A stretch of DNA of 64,000 nt from JBEVJK01 sp040510195 (GCA_040510195.1 JBEVJK010000123.1:124001-188000); one strand, 5' to 3'; counted from the first letter of the stretch, positions 1 to 8,408 are shown. Program-made: numbers and translations. The notes: generated from the letters alone by a model not told the origin.

Positions 1-82
1 GGGCGCCGGGGAGGGCGCCCAGATGCACCATGCCGATAACCGGCTTGGCCGTTCCGAAGACCTCTTTGAAACGCTCGCTCAT
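1..82 (-). CDS. BtpA/SgcQ-family protein, N-terminal fragment (gene runs off the window)
   Basis: The first 27 codons of a leftward gene are present; the rest lies outside the window. The start ATG is at 82-80 and is preceded by a GAGGAG ribosome site. The peptide opens MSERFKEVFGTAKP and continues VIGMVHLGALPGA. This matches the opening beta strand of the BtpA/SgcQ TIM-barrel family (typically xIGMxHLxxLPG). Members of this family are often near sugar or nucleoside ABC transporters, and the biochemical role is unsettled. The assignment rests on one short motif only. Confidence 0.55.
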   Translation of the reverse strand, partial: MSERFKEVFGTAKPVIGMVHLGALPGA

Positions 83-178
83 GCTCCTCACCCTTCGGCG
101 TCAGATGCTAGAGCAGGACGGCTGCCGACGCCATACGACGGAGGCAGGGTTCGCGACGCGACCGCGGCAGCGCGAGCG

Positions 179-391
179 TCAACGCCGTCGCGCCGGCCTC
201 AGCGTTCCGACCCAGCCGGCGACGGCGATGATGCAGCACGCCGCGATCGCCGCGGTGATCACTCCGGCCGGGGTGATCCGCGCACTTCCCTGAAGGCTGA
301 CGAGGTTGCCGACCCGCAGGTTGTAGGTGGCTTTCATCTCCTCGGGATGGCTGGGAATTTCGCCCACCGGCTGCGGCAGTTCGGGGTCCAT
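179..391 (-). CDS. small membrane protein of unknown function (70 aa)
   Basis: Not a recognised family. The frame is open further upstream into the tRNA, but the ATG at 391-389 is preceded at good distance by GAGGAGG, so I start there. The product begins MDPELPQPVGEIPSHPEEMK, a polar head. It has one hydrophobic segment at about residues 43-62 (ITAAIAACCIIAVAGWVG) and a short basic tail RPARRR. That layout suggests a single-pass inner-membrane protein. It lies downstream of the tRNA-Ser on the same strand. Confidence 0.6.
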   Translation of the reverse strand: MDPELPQPVGEIPSHPEEMKATYNLRVGNLVSLQGSARITPAGVITAAIAACCIIAVAGWVGTLRPARRR

Positions 392-472
392 GATCGCCTC
401 CTCGTGTCGGCTCCGGTGACGTGCTCGTGACGAGCCCGAAAACGCCGAATCATCGCACAAGGCAAAGGATAC

Positions 473-562
473 TGGCGGACGGGGAGGGATTTGAACCCCC
501 GGAGGACTTGCGCCCTCGGCGGTTTTCAAGACCGCTGCATTAAACCACTCTGCCACCCGTCC
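473..562 (-). tRNA. tRNA-Ser (anticodon UGA)
   Basis: Read on the minus strand from 562. A GGACGGG acceptor arm pairs with CCCGTCC near 476-485. The anticodon loop CTTGAAA sits between the paired arms GCGGT and ACCGC, giving anticodon TGA (serine). There is a long variable arm, as expected for a class II tRNA, and a T arm GGGGG-TTCAAAT-CCCTC. The 3' CCA is encoded at 475-473. Length is about 87 nt plus CCA. Confidence 0.96.
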
Positions 563-713
563 GGGGCTTTCTGGTTTCGCAAAAAGGCCGGACAACTTCT
601 CCCCGGCTGCCAATTCGCTACCGAACGCCGCTACGCACTCGGCTTTACCGCCGTCCGGATCGGCACGTCAACCTGCTCGTCGGCAAGAGCGGATCGTTCG
701 GTCGGGCGGGCAA

Positions 714-905
714 TCATCTCATGTTGCGCAGGGAGTGGCGGTAGTTGCGAAGGAGAGCTTCGGCCTCGTTCCGCGTCAGAAGACGTTCGCCGATGCCAAG
801 CATCGCATAGTCGTCTCTTGCGCCGTCGTTCAGCCGGACTTTCCAGAGGTAGCTGCGGGCGACGAACATGAGGCCAAGCAGTTTGGAAAAGCTGCAATCA
901 GGCAT
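714..905 (-). CDS. small basic protein of unknown function (63 aa)
   Basis: Family not recognised. The start ATG at 905 has an AAGGA ribosome site about 7 nt upstream. The protein opens MPDCSFSKLLGLMFVARSYL and ends RNYRHSLRNMR. It is arginine-rich, and its C-terminal half looks helical (ERLLTRNEAEALLRNYRHSL). There is no clear signal peptide. Codon use and GC pattern fit the neighbours. It may be a lineage-restricted protein. Confidence 0.5.
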   Translation of the reverse strand: MPDCSFSKLLGLMFVARSYLWKVRLNDGARDDYAMLGIGERLLTRNEAEALLRNYRHSLRNMR

Positions 906-1027
906 TGCTCGATCCTTTCAAGGACGGGGTCCAACCCATCATCGAATCCTATGCCTGGCCGTCGACAGATTCTGTAACAAGCTTCACATCCGGCGGATTT
1001 TCCGCGAGACGGCGAGCCGGCCGAGCA

Positions 1028-1237
1028 TCAAGGCGGTCGACGCGTCAACTCGGCACGAAGCCGTTCGAGCAACTCGATCCGGCCGCGGCATTCCAGCACC
1101 GCGGGGTCCTCATCCGGATTCTCCGCACCCAGCTCCAGGTGGAGCAACTCTTCGCGATATTCGGCGATCAAGCGCCCATAGGCGTCGAGCGCCTCATCCT
1201 TCCAGCCCATCGTCTCACCCGCGTTCCGACCCGCCAT
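1028..1237 (-). CDS. small helical protein of unknown function (69 aa or 60 aa)
   Basis: Unrecognised. The composition is strongly helical and charged (WKDEALDAYGRLIAEYREEL and ECRGRIELLERLRAELTRR), suggesting a short coiled coil or helical hairpin. Two starts are possible. The upstream ATG at 1237 has no obvious ribosome site. A second ATG at 1210 (MGWKDEALDA) has a weak GGTGAG close upstream and may be the true start. Confidence 0.45.
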   Translation of the reverse strand: MAGRNAGETMGWKDEALDAYGRLIAEYREELLHLELGAENPDEDPAVLECRGRIELLERLRAELTRRPP

Positions 1238-1377
1238 AGCGTCAATTGCCGAGCTGGTGAAGTGGTTCCGGAAGCGCGATCCCCGCTATCGGGCACCAAG
1301 GGCGATCCCGTGCTCGCTTGATGGCCGGCGCATGCGTCACTATGGTCCGGTGGTAGGCCAGGCTGGAGAAACCGACA

Positions 1378-1617
1378 ATGCGTGCCCGCGACTTCGCCGT
1401 CCTGCTGCTGTCGCTGCCCCTTCTGGCTTGCCAGACGCCGGAAGAGATCGCCGCCGCAGACGACTCCCAATGCCGCAGCTACGGTGCGAAGCCGGGGAGC
1501 GACGCCTATGTCAATTGCCGCGTCGCCCAGCAGAAGATTCGCAGCGACGAATCCATCGCCAGCGCCAACAGCACGACCAATTGCACCGCCGTCGGCAACT
1601 CGATCACCTGCTTCTGA
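1378..1617 (+). CDS. small lipoprotein (79 aa)
   Basis: The N-terminus MRARDFAVLLLSLPLLAC is a lipoprotein signal with a clear lipobox (LLAC) at residues 15-18, so the mature protein should be lipid-anchored at Cys18. The mature part has four more cysteines (QCRSYG, NCRVAQQ, NCTAVG and the penultimate residue). Their spacing would allow two disulfides in the periplasm. TGGAGAA upstream is the likely ribosome site. Function unknown; small Cys-rich lipoproteins of this look are common in Mesorhizobium-like genomes. Confidence 0.7.
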   Translation: MRARDFAVLLLSLPLLACQTPEEIAAADDSQCRSYGAKPGSDAYVNCRVAQQKIRSDESIASANSTTNCTAVGNSITCF

Positions 1618-1674
1618 GGCAAGAGGTGCGGCCGACTGCGGAACGTGACCGCTTGTTGGCACGTTGAAGCCGGT

Positions 1675-1968
1675 ATGACGTTCCGCCCCTGCCAGGACGA
1701 TGACGAGCACCGCATCGAGGTGAAGATCGGTCGCGATGGCGCCGCCATCGTCGCGCGGGCCGATGTGCAGCCGCTCGGCGATGCCGACGAGCACTGGTTC
1801 GCCGATGGAGGCGACCCGGCCGAGATCCTCCGGATCGCCCAGAAGGAGGCGATGAGCCGCGGCATCCCGCTCTGCGTGCGCCTCGATCCGGCCGTCGCGT
1901 GGCGTGGCGAATGGGAATCGGCGCTGCAGGAAGCCCGCGGCGAGCCAGGCAAGGCTGCACCGCTCTGA
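1675..1968 (+). CDS. hypothetical protein (97 aa)
   Basis: Family not recognised. The frame opens ten codons earlier (1645), but MTFRPCQDDDEHRIEV at 1675 is the more protein-like start. The product is acidic, with alternating beta/helix character (EHRIEVKIGRDGAAIVARAD, then PAEILRIAQKEAMSRGIPL). It shows no signal peptide or membrane segment. It lies immediately upstream of the GGTAC repeat and metG. Confidence 0.5.
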   Translation: MTFRPCQDDDEHRIEVKIGRDGAAIVARADVQPLGDADEHWFADGGDPAEILRIAQKEAMSRGIPLCVRLDPAVAWRGEWESALQEARGEPGKAAPL

Positions 1969-1983
1969 CGACGTAGGGACGGG

Positions 1984-2003
1984 GGTACCGTACGGTACGG
2001 TAC
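1984..2003. repeat. four tandem 5-bp units (GGTAC-type), partly palindromic
   Basis: The sequence reads GGTAC-CGTAC-GGTAC-GGTAC. Positions 1985-1998 form a perfect 14-bp palindrome (GTACCGTACGGTAC). It lies in the roughly 105-bp gap before metG, about 70 bp ahead of its ATG. It could be a simple repeat, a protein-binding dyad or a transcript hairpin; the sequence alone does not decide. Confidence 0.6.
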
Positions 2004-2073
2004 GCTGCGGTCGGGATGGCAATCGCTTGCCCGATGCGCTATGGCAGCCGGCGTTCCCTCACACGGCCTTTCC

Positions 2074-3621
2074 ATGTCCAGCGACCTTTTCTACATCACG
2101 ACGCCGATTTTCTATCCGAACGGCAAGCCGCATATCGGCCACGCCTACACGGTGATCGCCACCGACGCGCTGGCCCGCTTCCAGAGGCTCGACGGCAAGC
2201 GCGTGTTCTTCCTCACCGGAACGGACGAGCACGGCCTTAAGATGCAGCAGACCGCCGAGCAGGAGGGCCTGTCCCCGATCGAGCTTGCCGACCGCAACTC
2301 GGCGATCTTTCGGGCCATGGTGGAGGCGCTGGGCACCTCGAACGATCAATTCATTCGCACCACCGAAGCGCGGCACAAGCGCGCCTGCCAGGCCATCTGG
2401 CAGGCGATGGCGAAGAATGGCGACATCTATCTCGACCGCTACAGCGGCTGGTACTCGGTGCGCCAGGAGGCGTATTTCGACGAGAAGGAAACCGTCGTCG
2501 GCGACGACGGTGTCAGGCGGGAGCCGCTCGGCTCGCCGGTCCAGTGGAACGAGGAGGAGACCTATTTCTTCCGCCTCTCGGCCTATCAGGACAGGCTGCT
2601 CAGGCTCTACGAGGAGCGCCAGGACTTGGTCGGCCCGACGGAGCGCCGCAACGAGGTGATCAGCTTCGTCCGGTCGGGGCTCAAGGACCTCTCTATCTCT
2701 CGCACCACCTTCGACTGGGGGGTGCCGGTGCCGGGCGACCCTAAGCATGTCATGTATGTTTGGGTCGACGCTCTCACCAACTACATCACGGCAGCCGGCT
2801 ATCCCGACACCGAGAGCCCGCAATGGGCGTTCTGGCCGGCAACCCACATCATCGGCAAGGACATCGTCCGCTTTCACGCAGTCTACTGGCCAGCCTTTCT
2901 GATGTCGGCCGGCATCGAGCTGCCGCGCCGCGTCTTTGCCCATGGTTTCCTGTTCAACCGTGGAGAGAAGATGTCGAAGTCGGTCGGCAACGTGGTCGAC
3001 CCTTTCGCGCTGGTCGAGACCTACGGGCTCGATCCCGTTCGCTACTTCTTCCTGCGCGAGGTGCCGTTCGGCCAGGACGGCAGCTACAGCCACGAGGCGA
3101 TCGTCAACCGCGTCAATGCCGACCTCGCCAACGACCTCGGCAACCTCGCGCAGCGCTCGCTGTCGATGATTGCCAAGAATTGCGATGGCAAGGTGCCGGC
3201 GCCTGGCGAGCCTGCCGACGAGGACCGCGCCATCCTCGAGCAGGCGACCGCAGCGCTCGCCACTGCGCGCGCCGCAATGTCCGATCAGGCCATTCATGCC
3301 GCGCTGGCGGCGGTCTTCGCCGTTGTGGCCGACGCCAACCGCTATTTTGCCGGCCAGGCGCCCTGGGCGCTGAAGAAGACCGATCCGGCTCGGATGGAGG
3401 CGGTGCTCTACACGACGGCCGAGACCGTCCGACGCGTGGCGCTGCTCTGTCAGCCCTTCATGCCAGGTGCGGCGGGCAGGCTGCTCGACCTGCTGGCAGT
3501 GCCCGAGACGGAACGCGGCTTCGCCTGCTGCGACGACGCCCATGCGCTGAAGTCCGGTACGTCCTTGCCGGCCCCGGTTCCGGTCTTTCCCCGCTTCGTC
3601 GAAGCGGCCGAGGCTGGCTGA
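2074..3621 (+). CDS. metG: methionyl-tRNA synthetase
   Basis: Charges tRNA-Met in the cytoplasm using methionine and ATP. Class I signatures are both present: HIGH at residues 20-23 (KPHIGHAYT) and KMSKS at 299-303 (GEKMSKSVGN). The 515-residue length and the lack of a C-terminal tRNA-binding EMAP-like domain fit the short alphaproteobacterial form. The frame is open from 2041, but MSSDLFYITTPIFYPNG at 2074 matches the family start. The stop overlaps the tatD start (TGATG), so the two are translationally coupled. holB and tmk, often upstream in related genomes, are not here. Confidence 0.97.
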   Translation: MSSDLFYITTPIFYPNGKPHIGHAYTVIATDALARFQRLDGKRVFFLTGTDEHGLKMQQTAEQEGLSPIELADRNSAIFRAMVEALGTSNDQFIRTTEARHKRACQAIWQAMAKNGDIYLDRYSGWYSVRQEAYFDEKETVVGDDGVRREPLGSPVQWNEEETYFFRLSAYQDRLLRLYEERQDLVGPTERRNEVISFVRSGLKDLSISRTTFDWGVPVPGDPKHVMYVWVDALTNYITAAGYPDTESPQWAFWPATHIIGKDIVRFHAVYWPAFLMSAGIELPRRVFAHGFLFNRGEKMSKSVGNVVDPFALVETYGLDPVRYFFLREVPFGQDGSYSHEAIVNRVNADLANDLGNLAQRSLSMIAKNCDGKVPAPGEPADEDRAILEQATAALATARAAMSDQAIHAALAAVFAVVADANRYFAGQAPWALKKTDPARMEAVLYTTAETVRRVALLCQPFMPGAAGRLLDLLAVPETERGFACCDDAHALKSGTSLPAPVPVFPRFVEAAEAG

Positions 3622-4415
3622 TGCTGGTCGACAGCCATTGCCATCTGGACTTTCCGGAGTTCGCCGCCGAACGCGACGCCGTGGTGGCGCGGGCGCGCGA
3701 CGCCGGCGTGGTGCGCATGGTCACCATTTCGACGCGGGTCCGGCGCTTCGCCGAGATCCTCGCCCTGGCCGAGGCGTATGACGACGTCGCCTGCTCGGTC
3801 GGCACTCACCCGCACAACGCGGCCGAGGAGCCGGAGGTGACGGCCGACGAGCTGGTACGGCTTTCGGCCCATCCCAAGGTGGTGGCGATCGGCGAGGCCG
3901 GCCTCGACTATTTCTACGACCGTTCGCCACGCGAGGCGCAGGCGCAAAGCTTTCGGCGGCATATCGAGGCCGCCCGTCGCACCGGGCTGCCGCTGGTGAT
4001 CCACGCGCGCGACGCCGACACCGACATGATCTCGATCCTCAAGGAGGCGGCGGGCAGGGGGCCCTTCCCCTTCATCCTCCACTGTTTTTCCTCCGGCGCC
4101 GAGCTGGCGCGCACCGGCGTGGCGCTCGGCGGCTATGTGTCGTTTTCCGGTATCCTCACCTTCAAGAAGTCGGACGCGCTGCGCGATATTGCCCGGCAGG
4201 TGCCGAAGGACCGGCTGCTGGTCGAGACCGACGCGCCTTTCCTGGCGCCGCAGCCTTTCCGCGGCAAGCGCAACGAACCGGCCTTTGTCGCGGAGACGGC
4301 GCGCGTGCTCGCGGCGACGATCGGCGTATCCGACGCCGAGATCGCCCGCCTGACGAGCGACAACTTCTTTCGCCTGTTCGCCAAGCTGCCGCGCCCGGAC
4401 CGGGAGTCCGCCTGA
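3621..4415 (+). CDS. tatD: TatD-family metal-dependent DNase
   Basis: 264 residues, a full-length TatD hydrolase (amidohydrolase TIM barrel). Metal ligands are visible: HCHLD at residues 6-10, GEAGLDYFY near 95, IHARDAD near 130, a later LHCFSSG, and VETDAPFLAPQP near the C-terminus. TatD proteins are Mg-dependent 3'-5' exonucleases used in DNA repair and quality control. It overlaps the metG stop by one base and is followed 2 nt later by a metallo-hydrolase gene, giving a three-gene operon. Confidence 0.95.
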   Translation: MLVDSHCHLDFPEFAAERDAVVARARDAGVVRMVTISTRVRRFAEILALAEAYDDVACSVGTHPHNAAEEPEVTADELVRLSAHPKVVAIGEAGLDYFYDRSPREAQAQSFRRHIEAARRTGLPLVIHARDADTDMISILKEAAGRGPFPFILHCFSSGAELARTGVALGGYVSFSGILTFKKSDALRDIARQVPKDRLLVETDAPFLAPQPFRGKRNEPAFVAETARVLAATIGVSDAEIARLTSDNFFRLFAKLPRPDRESA

Positions 4416-4417
4416 CC

Positions 4418-5227
4418 GTGGGCGCCCGCCTGCGCTTTACGCTTCTCGGCTGCGGCTCCTCGCCCGGAACGCCGCGCATCACCGGGGACTGGGGCCGGTG
4501 CGACCCCGCAAATCCCATGAACCGCCGCATGCGGGCTGCAGCACTCGCCGAGCGGGTCGCCGAGGACGGCGGCGTCACCCGCGTCGTCATCGACACGGGC
4601 CCTGACTTCCGCGAGCAGATGCTGATGGCGAATGTCGGGCGTCTCGACGCAGCCGTCTACACCCACGCCCACGCCGACCACATTCACGGCATTGACGACC
4701 TGCGCGGCTACGTCCTCGAGCAGAGGAAGATGATGCCGGTCCATGCCGACCGGCCGACGCTCGCCCGCCTCAAGGAGGCATTCGGCTACTGCTTCGAGCA
4801 GCCGCCCGGCAGCTCCTATCCGCCGATCCTGGAGGCCGAGATCATCGACCATGGCTCGCCTGTGGTGGTTGCGGGAGAGGGGGGTCCCCTCGTCATGGAG
4901 CCCTTGCCCCAGATCCATGGCGACATCATCTCGTTGGGCTTCCGCATCGGCGGGCTCGCCTATTGCCCGGATGTCAGCGACCTGCCCCCGCCGACGATCG
5001 AGAAATTGCAGGGTCTCGACGTGCTGGTGATCGACGCGCTGCAATACCGGCCGCATCCTAGCCATTTTTCCCTGTCGGAAGCCCTCGCCTGGATCGAGCG
5101 CCTGAGCCCAGCCCGCGCCGTGCTGACGCATATGCACATTCCGCTCGACTATGCCACCGTTATGGCTGAAACGCCGGACCACGTGGTCCCCGGCTATGAC
5201 GGAATGGTCATCGAACTCCCAATGTAA
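4418..5227 (+). CDS. metallo-beta-lactamase-fold hydrolase (PhnP-like)
   Basis: 269 residues starting at GTG, 2 nt after the tatD stop. The zinc motif THAHADHIHGIDDLRGY (about 82-98) and the N-terminal LLGCGSSPGTPRI mark the PhnP / RNase Z-like branch of the metallo-beta-lactamase superfamily. PhnP is a cyclic phosphodiesterase in phosphonate breakdown, but no phn genes are near. Position downstream of metG-tatD is conserved in rhizobia as far as I recall, so a nucleic-acid or nucleotide phosphodiester role is a reasonable inference. Substrate unknown. Confidence 0.88.
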   Translation: MGARLRFTLLGCGSSPGTPRITGDWGRCDPANPMNRRMRAAALAERVAEDGGVTRVVIDTGPDFREQMLMANVGRLDAAVYTHAHADHIHGIDDLRGYVLEQRKMMPVHADRPTLARLKEAFGYCFEQPPGSSYPPILEAEIIDHGSPVVVAGEGGPLVMEPLPQIHGDIISLGFRIGGLAYCPDVSDLPPPTIEKLQGLDVLVIDALQYRPHPSHFSLSEALAWIERLSPARAVLTHMHIPLDYATVMAETPDHVVPGYDGMVIELPM

Positions 5228-5251
5228 TCAGCGAGATGGACGGAGTTTCTC

Positions 5252-5737
5252 ATGGGAAGCCTTGATCGTGTCAAGGATGCGGCAGCGAAAGCCGGGCTGG
5301 TGATCGAGATCCGCCGCATGGGCGCTTCGACACGCACGGCCGAGGATGCCGCCGCACAATGCGGCGCCAGCATCGCCGCGATCGTCAAATCGTTGATCTT
5401 TGCCGGCGCCGAGAGCGGCCGGCTCTATCTGTTCATGGTCTCGGGGGCCAATCGGCTGTCGCTCGAAAAGGCAGCCGCCTTGGCTGGCGAACCGCTCGTC
5501 CGAGCCGACCCGCGACTGGTCCGAGAGCTCACCGGCTTTGCCATAGGCGGCGTCGCGCCGATCGGTCACCTCGACCCGCTGCCGGCTTTTGCAGACGCCA
5601 CGCTGCTCGGCTTCGAACGGGTCTGGGCGGCAGCCGGAGCGCATGACGCGGTCTTCGCGGCAGCACCAGCAGCGCTCATCGATGCCGCCGGAGCACGTGT
5701 GGCCCCGCTCGCGGACATCGAGCCGTCAGTTCCATAA
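5252..5737 (+). CDS. YbaK/EbsC-family aminoacyl-tRNA deacylase
   Basis: 161 residues. The family fold is indicated by AAIVKSLIFAG (catalytic Lys strand), SGANRLSLEKAAAL and the loop TGFAIGGVAPIGHL. Members hydrolyse misacylated tRNAs such as Cys- or Ala-tRNA-Pro, acting in trans to tRNA synthetases. It starts 24 nt after the MBL hydrolase and probably ends the metG operon. Which mischarged tRNA it edits cannot be told from sequence. Confidence 0.88.
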   Translation: MGSLDRVKDAAAKAGLVIEIRRMGASTRTAEDAAAQCGASIAAIVKSLIFAGAESGRLYLFMVSGANRLSLEKAAALAGEPLVRADPRLVRELTGFAIGGVAPIGHLDPLPAFADATLLGFERVWAAAGAHDAVFAAAPAALIDAAGARVAPLADIEPSVP

Positions 5738-5933
5738 TCTATCTTATGCGACTTTAGGTTACAGCCTGTCCCGGTCCCCCATAAAACCTCTCGCCTCTCG
5801 GCGACACGGTATACGCGAGATCGAGTGCTCACACAACTTTCTTTTCACGGTAGCACTGGCCGTTCCGGCCAGCTAGAACGGACGCGATTTCCGCTGCCTC
5901 CCGCGGCCGCGAGTCGGCGCGACAGGACCCGCC

Positions 5934-6755
5934 ATGACGCCATCCAAGGACATTGCCCGCCTGCTTGAGATCATGGCGGCGCTGCGCACGCCTGGCACCG
6001 GCTGCCCCTGGGACGTCGAGCAGACTTTCGAGACGATCGCGCCCTACACGATCGAGGAGGCCTACGAGGTCGCTGACGCGATCGAGCGCCGCGACCTTGC
6101 GGACCTGCGCGACGAGCTCGGCGACCTTCTGTTGCAGGTCGTCTTCCATGCGCGCATGGCGGAGGAGCAAGGCGCCTTCGCCTTCGCAGACGTGGTGGAA
6201 GCGATCACCGCCAAGATGATTCGCCGTCACCCGCACGTCTTCGGCGATGCCGACGCCCGCGCCGCCGGCATGGCCAAGGGCATGTGGAACGCAATCAAGG
6301 CTTCGGAGAAGGCGGCACGCCGCGCGGCACGGCTCCCCGAGGGCGCCTCCGCGTCGCCGCTCGACGGCCATCTCGACGGCGTTCCGGTCGCCCTGCCCGC
6401 CTTGACCCGCGCGCTGAAGCTCCAGGAGAAGGCGGCTGAGGTCGGCTTCGACTGGAAGGACGCGGCGCCGATCCTCGACAAGATCGAGGAAGAGATTGGC
6501 GAGATGCGCCACGCGCTGGCGTCAGGCGAACGCGGCGCCATCCGCGATGAGTTCGGCGACGTCCTGTTCGCGCTGGTCAATCTCGGCCGGCATCTCGGCC
6601 TCGACGCCGAGGCGGCGCTGCGTGGCACCAACGACAAGTTCCGCACGCGGCTTAGCCATGTCGAGCGAACCCTTTCCGCCCGCGGCAGCAGCCTCGAGGC
6701 GGCGACCCTCGACGAGATGGAAGCCCTCTGGCAGCAGGCAAAGAACGCGAAGTAG
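5934..6755 (+). CDS. mazG: nucleoside triphosphate pyrophosphohydrolase MazG
   Basis: 273 residues with two MazG modules. The first has the PWDxEQTF opening (CPWDVEQTF), EEAYEVADAIE and DELGDLLLQVVFHARMA; the second has EEEIGEMRHAL and DEFGDVLFALVNLGRHL. The EExxE plus ExxD metal ligands are intact in both. The enzyme hydrolyses (d)NTPs to monophosphates and pyrophosphate, cleaning the pool of aberrant nucleotides. It converges on hflX with only 6 nt between the stop codons. Confidence 0.96.
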   Translation: MTPSKDIARLLEIMAALRTPGTGCPWDVEQTFETIAPYTIEEAYEVADAIERRDLADLRDELGDLLLQVVFHARMAEEQGAFAFADVVEAITAKMIRRHPHVFGDADARAAGMAKGMWNAIKASEKAARRAARLPEGASASPLDGHLDGVPVALPALTRALKLQEKAAEVGFDWKDAAPILDKIEEEIGEMRHALASGERGAIRDEFGDVLFALVNLGRHLGLDAEAALRGTNDKFRTRLSHVERTLSARGSSLEAATLDEMEALWQQAKNAK

Positions 6756-6765
6756 GGCGCCCTAC
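6752..6765. terminator. 14-bp perfect palindrome spanning the mazG and hflX stop codons
   Basis: GTAGGGCGCCCTAC is its own reverse complement and contains TAG of mazG on the plus strand and TAG of hflX on the minus strand. It may form a short stem in both transcripts, but there is no loop or U-tract, so termination is only a possibility. Confidence 0.3.
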
Positions 6766-8156
6766 CCCTTGTTCCTGATGCGCTTTCTTTCGGCCATCCC
6801 GGCGCGGGCCGCGGTTGTCATCCGCATCGTCAGCGCGATCGCGCCGTCGTCGAGGTCCCGCCGCGCCAGCACCTCACCATTCTTGTAGAGCCAGCCGAGC
6901 TCGCTGAGTTCCGCCGGCTCGAGCCGCGCTTCGACCGTCACCAAACCGCCCGACAGCCGCTCCTCGATGAGCGCCGCCAGCGCCGCGATGCCTTCGCCCG
7001 TGACCGCCGAGATCGCCACCGGCGGCCGTCCGGTGCTTTCGCCACCCAGCAAGCGCGCGCGCTCGGCCTCGCCGAGCCGGTCGACCTTGTTCCAGACCTC
7101 CAGCACGCGATCCTTGTCGTCGACGTTGACGCCGAGGTCGGCGAGGATGCGGTCGACATCCTCGGCCTGGGCGGCAGTGTCCGGATCGGAAATATCGCGC
7201 AGGTGAATCACCAGTTCGGCCTCGACCACCTCCTCGAGGGTGGCGCGAAAGGCCGCCACGAGGTGCGTCGGCAGATTGGATATGAACCCCACGGTGTCGG
7301 AGAGGATCACCGGTGTGCCGTGCGGCAGCCGCACCCGTCGCAACGTCGGATCGAGCGTAGCAAACAGCATGTCCTCGGCCAGCACGTCCGCCCCGGTAAG
7401 GCGGTTGAACAATGTCGACTTGCCCGCATTGGTGTAGCCGACCAGCGCCACCACCGGGAACGGCACCTTCTTGCGCTTGGCGCGATGCAAGTCGCGGGTT
7501 CGCCGGACGGTCTCCAGTTCCCGCTTGAGCTTGATGATCTTGTCCTGCAGGACGCGCCGGTCGGCCTCGATCTGCGTCTCGCCCGGGCCGCCCAGGAAAC
7601 CGGCGCCGCCCCGCTGGCGCTCCAGGTGGGTCCAGCTGCGCACCAGGCGCCCCTTCTGATAGTTGAGATGGGCGAGATCGACCTGCAGCGTGCCCTCCTT
7701 GGTGCGGGCGCGCTCGCCGAAAATTTCCAGGATCAGGCCCGTGCGGTCGAGCACCTTGGCGTTCAACGCCTTCTCCAGGTTGCGCTGCTGGACGGGCGTC
7801 AGCGGGTGGTCGACAACCACCAGCTCGGCCTCTTCCTGCTTGACGATGGCCGCCAGCTCCTCGACCTTGCCGGAACCGATCAGCGTGGCGGGACGGGGGT
7901 CGGCGACGGTCACCACGGAAGAATAGACGGGCTCGAGGTCGATGGCGCGGGCCAGCCCGACCGCCTCCTCCTCGCGCGCCTCAGGCGAGCGCGCCATGCG
8001 CGGGCGACTGCCAGCTGCTGTTTCGTCGGGCCGCTCCCGCGTCAGGATGGGCACGACGACCACGGCGCGGCCGCTCGATCCGCCTTCCGGCCTGTCCGGC
8101 CCCTCGACTGTCGCGCCGGTGCCGGGTCTACGCTTGCCGGCGCCCCTGGAGCTCAA
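6762..8156 (-). CDS. hflX: GTPase HflX
   Basis: 464 residues. The N-terminal HflX domain (about 30-215) carries a glycine-rich linker and the GGPGETQIEADRR signature. The G domain follows with GYTNAGKST (G1), DTVGFI (G3) and NKVD (G4). HflX binds the 50S E/P site and splits or rescues stalled ribosomes under stress. The start appears to be TTG, 3 nt after the hfq stop, so hfq and hflX are one coupled unit as in many alphaproteobacteria. The first 30 residues are low-complexity, and a slightly later start is possible. Confidence 0.96.
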   Translation of the reverse strand: MSSRGAGKRRPGTGATVEGPDRPEGGSSGRAVVVVPILTRERPDETAAGSRPRMARSPEAREEEAVGLARAIDLEPVYSSVVTVADPRPATLIGSGKVEELAAIVKQEEAELVVVDHPLTPVQQRNLEKALNAKVLDRTGLILEIFGERARTKEGTLQVDLAHLNYQKGRLVRSWTHLERQRGGAGFLGGPGETQIEADRRVLQDKIIKLKRELETVRRTRDLHRAKRKKVPFPVVALVGYTNAGKSTLFNRLTGADVLAEDMLFATLDPTLRRVRLPHGTPVILSDTVGFISNLPTHLVAAFRATLEEVVEAELVIHLRDISDPDTAAQAEDVDRILADLGVNVDDKDRVLEVWNKVDRLGEAERARLLGGESTGRPPVAISAVTGEGIAALAALIEERLSGGLVTVEARLEPAELSELGWLYKNGEVLARRDLDDGAIALTMRMTTAARAGMAERKRIRNKG

Positions 8157-8159
8157 CGA

Positions 8160-8408
8160 TCAGCTTTCACGTGTGGTTTCGTCGCCGTCGAACATCTGCA
8201 CCGGCTGGCTCGGCATGATGGTGGAGATGGCATGCTTGTAGACGAGCTGGGAATGGCCGTCGCGGCGCAGCAGCACGCAAAAGTTGTCGAAGGATGTGAC
8301 GACGCCGGTCAGCTTGACGCCGTTGATCAAGAAGATGGTCAGCGGGTTCTTGCTCTTGCGAACGGAGTTCAGGAACAGGTCCTGAAGATTTTGAGAACGT
8401 TCAGCCAT
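8160..8408 (-). CDS. hfq: RNA chaperone Hfq
   Basis: 82 residues. It shows the Sm1 region (LQDLFLNSVRKSKNPLTIFL, then GVKLTGVVTSFDNFCVLLRR) and the Sm2 motif VYKHAISTI. Forms a hexameric ring that pairs small RNAs with mRNAs. In rhizobia it also influences nitrogen-fixation gene expression. The C-terminal tail is short (about 12 residues after the Sm fold), normal for alphaproteobacteria. Same operon as hflX; the 137-bp gap to the upstream aminotransferase gene could hold a promoter. Confidence 0.98.
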   Translation of the reverse strand: MAERSQNLQDLFLNSVRKSKNPLTIFLINGVKLTGVVTSFDNFCVLLRRDGHSQLVYKHAISTIMPSQPVQMFDGDETTRES

